Virus record (IMG/VR): IMGVR_UViG_3300031364_000015
Span: 1 to 21,520 of that record
DNA length: 21,520 bases
Source of the DNA: a virus
Strand: one strand, 5' to 3'
A program made the position numbers and the translations under genes. Below the pieces are notes generated by a model. The model did no database searches, was not told the origin of the DNA, and worked only from the letters and a program-made list of their open reading frames with translations. Shown piece after piece: positions 18,971 through 21,520 of the stretch. The first letter of the stretch is position 1. Each line of letters opens with the position of its first letter.

Positions 18971-21373
18971 TTAATAAGGCTGTTGTACTTTTTTTAATTG
19001 CTTTAAAATATCTTCATTTATTTTGTTTGGATTTGTTATTATTCCAGATCCGGAATTCTCTTTATCAATGTTTACTATTTTCTCAAACCCAATTAATGCT
19101 AGATTTGTTGCATGACCCAAGTGGTCGGGGCCGGTTTTTCCTATCACTTCGTATAGAGCTCCGGTATTTTCATCTTCATACCTTTCAACAACAAGATTTG
19201 CCAAATGTTGAATAAATTCTTCTACAGACGGGTCAAGCTTTGGTATTTTTAACTGCTTTTCTTCAAACCTTTGTAATAAATTTTTAAACGACCCAACCCT
19301 TGAAACGGTTACTGTTTTTTGTCCTTCGTTCCACATTGGTTTGATAAGATTTTTTTTTGCTTTTTGTTTTTTTCTTTCATCTGTATCATAAAAACATCCA
19401 TAAGCTCTGGTTGGAAATTTCCGAACCAAATAAGAATTCCTATCAACCCCTATTCCATTTGCGTCATTAACAACAATCCTCGCTTTAAAAAATTTTATTA
19501 TATCACACGCTCTTTTTACGTGATCTGTTTGTTGAGCAGCGGGATATCCATTTTTTTTCAAACTTTCATCATCTATTTTTTCTACATATATTACTTTTGG
19601 ATTTTTTTGTTCCGGAAGAAAATTATTTGCCACAACCGTTACCCAGGAAACTGTACCCCAATCTATGCCAACACTTACGTTTTTTGCATTTCCAAGTCTT
19701 TGATATGTATTAACAAAACTTGGATCAATACATTGTTCAAATATTTCTCTTGTTATTTGAGATTCTTTATCCAAATAAGCATATCCCATTATTTCATTCC
19801 AAAATTGATGAACAAATCTAAAAGTGTGGTACTTATACAATATTTCTTTTCCTGTTTTCCAGGGTAACATCATATAAGTTATTCTATAAGAAGCTCTATC
19901 GTGAATCAAATGAGGTCTTTCTGGTATCCATCTTGAATTTTTTATATAAACCTGTGTTGTTCTATCTATATAAACTCCACAAAACTTACAACCAAGATAA
20001 ACTTTATTTAATTTTTTCAAATAATTTTCGCTTACTGTACTTATGCCCCCGCCTATTTCAAAAAAATTAATTATATTATCAGGAAATTCTAAAATTTGCT
20101 CTTTTTTGCATTTTGGATTGGGACAAGTAACATGCCAAGTATATCCACAACCTTTTTGAAACATAAGATCAATACCCGAATTCGGGAAAACAGGAGTTGA
20201 TATTCTGGTTTTTTTACCTAATTCACTATGAGAAGTTGACTCAGAAAAGATATCCTCTATTTGAGGATTTTGACTTTCATATTCGTCAAAAGTTAATTTA
20301 TCTGAGCTGGGCCCCCTTCCTTGGTAATCTGTCCATGAAGAATCAATTGTGTAAAAACTCCCATTTTTGAAAGCCTTACTTAATAGGTTGTAAGGCCTCT
20401 TTAGATGAATTGCTAAATTTGGAGATTTTTCTATAGCTACGCTTATTTTCTCTTTTGATATTTTCTGTGCCATTCCAGCAGTTGGGAAAATATGTCTAAC
20501 GTTTGTGTATGGCCTAGATACTGACAAATAAATATTTTCATTTATTTCATTTTCTGTCATTTCTGAATTGTGAACTAAAATTCCATTTACGTAAAAATAA
20601 GGACTATTTATATTTTCTAATGACAAATCATAAGTTTCTTTTTCTCCTATTTTTTTTATACAAACTATTTGATTGTTTTTTAATATTTCTTTTCCAATTA
20701 AGTTTATATGTAATTTTTTATATATTTTAAATTCTTTATAAATTTTCAAAAAATTACCTATTTTTAAATTTTTTGCATATATAACTTTTTTTAAATTATC
20801 TTCCCAAATTCTTTCTAAGGCAGAGCAATCTAAATAAAGTCCATTTTTTAAAATTATTCTATAAATTTCTTTTTTCCCCGACTTCCAAATATCCTTTACT
20901 TTACTTAAAGTATTTTTTCCCCCATCCCAATTTAAAATTTCTCCTCTATATTTTTCTTTATATAAATCTTTTATTGTCTCAAATTTTTTATTTAAAATAA
21001 TAAAAGAATCTTCTGTGATACATTGTCTGCATTTAATTGTAGATTTATCTTTTGCTTTATCGTTTTGATATTGATTTAAATATATTCTTGCGGCCTTAAC
21101 TAATTGACCATCTTTGTTTAATTTTAAATTTTTTTTATCTTCATCCCCAAGCATCATGCTTATTTTTGCATCTTCATATGAAAACTTTCTGCCATAAATT
21201 ACCCGATTTTCTTCAACAAAGGTTTTCATATCTCCGGACCCTTTAGAAAATTCTATGAAATCCTTTATTCTGTTTTTCATTGAAAAGAATATATCTTGAG
21301 ATTCTTTTTTGATTATATCGTCATCAGATTGAATTAAATCTATTATGTTCCCGGTAAATTTATCTAAATCCAT
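18971..21373 (-). CDS. Terminase large subunit with intein
   Basis: An 800-aa precursor of the DNA-packaging motor. After removal of residues 118-269 the mature protein has 648 aa, normal for a large terminase. The ATPase P-loop of the RQxxxST type (KCRQ then SEMTE) is split between Q117 and S270. Walker B is LTFDEYE (360-366), the coupling motif is RISTP (390-394), a zinc-binding CxxxxC...CxxC group (C417, C422, C462, C465) follows, and the RNase H-like nuclease has GIDWG (Asp571), NDANG (Asp637) and DHLGH (Asp750). It cuts and packages concatemeric DNA into the procapsid using ATP. It starts 3 bases after the previous stop with a weak ribosome site, so coupled translation is likely. Confidence 0.95.
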   Translation of the reverse strand: MDLDKFTGNIIDLIQSDDDIIKKESQDIFFSMKNRIKDFIEFSKGSGDMKTFVEENRVIYGRKFSYEDAKISMMLGDEDKKNLKLNKDGQLVKAARIYLNQYQNDKAKDKSTIKCRQCITEDSFIILNKKFETIKDLYKEKYRGEILNWDGGKNTLSKVKDIWKSGKKEIYRIILKNGLYLDCSALERIWEDNLKKVIYAKNLKIGNFLKIYKEFKIYKKLHINLIGKEILKNNQIVCIKKIGEKETYDLSLENINSPYFYVNGILVHNSEMTENEINENIYLSVSRPYTNVRHIFPTAGMAQKISKEKISVAIEKSPNLAIHLKRPYNLLSKAFKNGSFYTIDSSWTDYQGRGPSSDKLTFDEYESQNPQIEDIFSESTSHSELGKKTRISTPVFPNSGIDLMFQKGCGYTWHVTCPNPKCKKEQILEFPDNIINFFEIGGGISTVSENYLKKLNKVYLGCKFCGVYIDRTTQVYIKNSRWIPERPHLIHDRASYRITYMMLPWKTGKEILYKYHTFRFVHQFWNEIMGYAYLDKESQITREIFEQCIDPSFVNTYQRLGNAKNVSVGIDWGTVSWVTVVANNFLPEQKNPKVIYVEKIDDESLKKNGYPAAQQTDHVKRACDIIKFFKARIVVNDANGIGVDRNSYLVRKFPTRAYGCFYDTDERKKQKAKKNLIKPMWNEGQKTVTVSRVGSFKNLLQRFEEKQLKIPKLDPSVEEFIQHLANLVVERYEDENTGALYEVIGKTGPDHLGHATNLALIGFEKIVNIDKENSGSGIITNPNKINEDILKQLKKVQQPY
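20567..21022 (-). mobile_element. Mini-intein in the terminase P-loop
   Basis: Residues 118-269 of the terminase form an intein. It begins with Cys118 (CITEDSFIIL, block A), ends YVNGILVHN (block G) with Asn269, and the next residue is Ser270. At 152 aa it has no room for a homing endonuclease domain. The Hint-fold region LYLDCSALERIWEDN and AKNLKIGNFLKI is where block B lies; the usual TxxH reads S-A-L-E, so Glu187 replaces the His normally needed for splicing. Block F is ETYDLSLENINSPYF. It sits exactly in the ATP-binding loop, a favourite conserved site. Splicing would give an uninterrupted RQS join. Confidence 0.9.
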
Positions 21374-21376
21374 TGA

Positions 21377-21520
21377 TTATATTATTTTTCTTTCCATAAT
21401 TTTATAATTTTTCTTGTTTTTTTCTGAAAGGTCTTTAATTATTTTTCTGGCTTTTAGTTTGTTTAAAACTAAATCAGACTCAGATATTATTTTTTTACCG
21501 TGATGCTCGTAAAATACTTC
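21377..21520 (-). CDS. Partial unknown protein, C-terminal end
   Basis: The last 47 codons of a gene that begins beyond the right edge. The visible part starts EVFYEHHGKKIISESDLVLN, continues through a Lys-rich helix and ends in KIMERKII. The TAA stop lies 3 bases before the terminase ATG, in the same direction. It is lysine-rich and helical, and I cannot identify it. Its position next to the large terminase suggests another packaging or virion gene. Confidence 0.6.
   Translation of the reverse strand, partial: EVFYEHHGKKIISESDLVLNKLKARKIIKDLSEKNKKNYKIMERKII

Noticed and set aside
1-21520. CRISPR array or insertion-sequence ends
   Set aside because: No regularly spaced repeats and no transposase frame or flanking inverted repeats were found.

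Overview
The window looks like part of a double-stranded DNA phage (or phage-plasmid) of a low-GC bacterium. It is very AT-rich, roughly a quarter G+C by eye. Every convincing gene lies on the minus strand. Genes are packed tightly, with many 4-base ATGA stop/start overlaps, and most have an AAGGAG-type ribosome binding site. Hallmark phage genes include a large terminase, a phage sigma factor, DNA ligase, thymidylate kinase, orphan DNA methyltransferases, homing-endonuclease genes and tRNAs. The gene families and Shine-Dalgarno style fit Clostridia or other Firmicutes best, but the host is an inference.

Transcription runs right to left. At the right end (about 21.5-18.97 kb) are the tail of an unknown gene and the large terminase, whose ATP-binding loop is interrupted by a 152-residue mini-intein. 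A phage-type promoter then starts a long operon (18.9-12.2 kb): ParM-like actin, DUF4942 adenine methyltransferase, two less-known proteins (one a conserved phage protein that may be ThyX-like), a ribbon-helix-helix (ParR-like) protein, thymidylate kinase, an HNH homing endonuclease fused to a small gene, and an ATP-dependent DNA ligase. A second promoter at 12.2 kb starts a cluster with a Cys-rich protein, a DUF7768 protein, a sigma-70 family factor, a small membrane protein and several small unknowns, including two coiled-coil neighbours. From 9.6 to 6.9 kb are small accessory genes and a zinc-binding HGG-type protein. At 6.9-5.8 kb a promoter drives tRNA-Tyr, a defective-looking Leu-type tRNA and a DNA methyltransferase. 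From 5.7 kb to the left end are small orphan genes, two degraded genes, a homing-endonuclease-like protein, a class 3 lipase, a PD-(D/E)XK-like nuclease and a partial gene that may be a DNA glycosylase.

The most interesting structure is a repeated promoter. Eight sites, all on the minus strand, share a GTTTAt-like -35 box, a 17-18 base spacer ending in TCG, and TATAAT or TATATT. Each sits between transcription units, most overlap or abut the stop codon of the gene before, and most leave a very short leader. The phage encodes its own sigma factor with a well-conserved -10-recognition region but a changed residue in the -35-reading helix, so this is plausibly a phage regulon. A second theme is selfish DNA: an intein, a NUMOD4-HNH gene and a NUMOD1 protein, each joined tightly to a host gene. 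A third is decay: a small Cys-rich gene family with one intact and two frameshifted copies, a frameshift at a G5 run, and a tRNA with a damaged anticodon arm.
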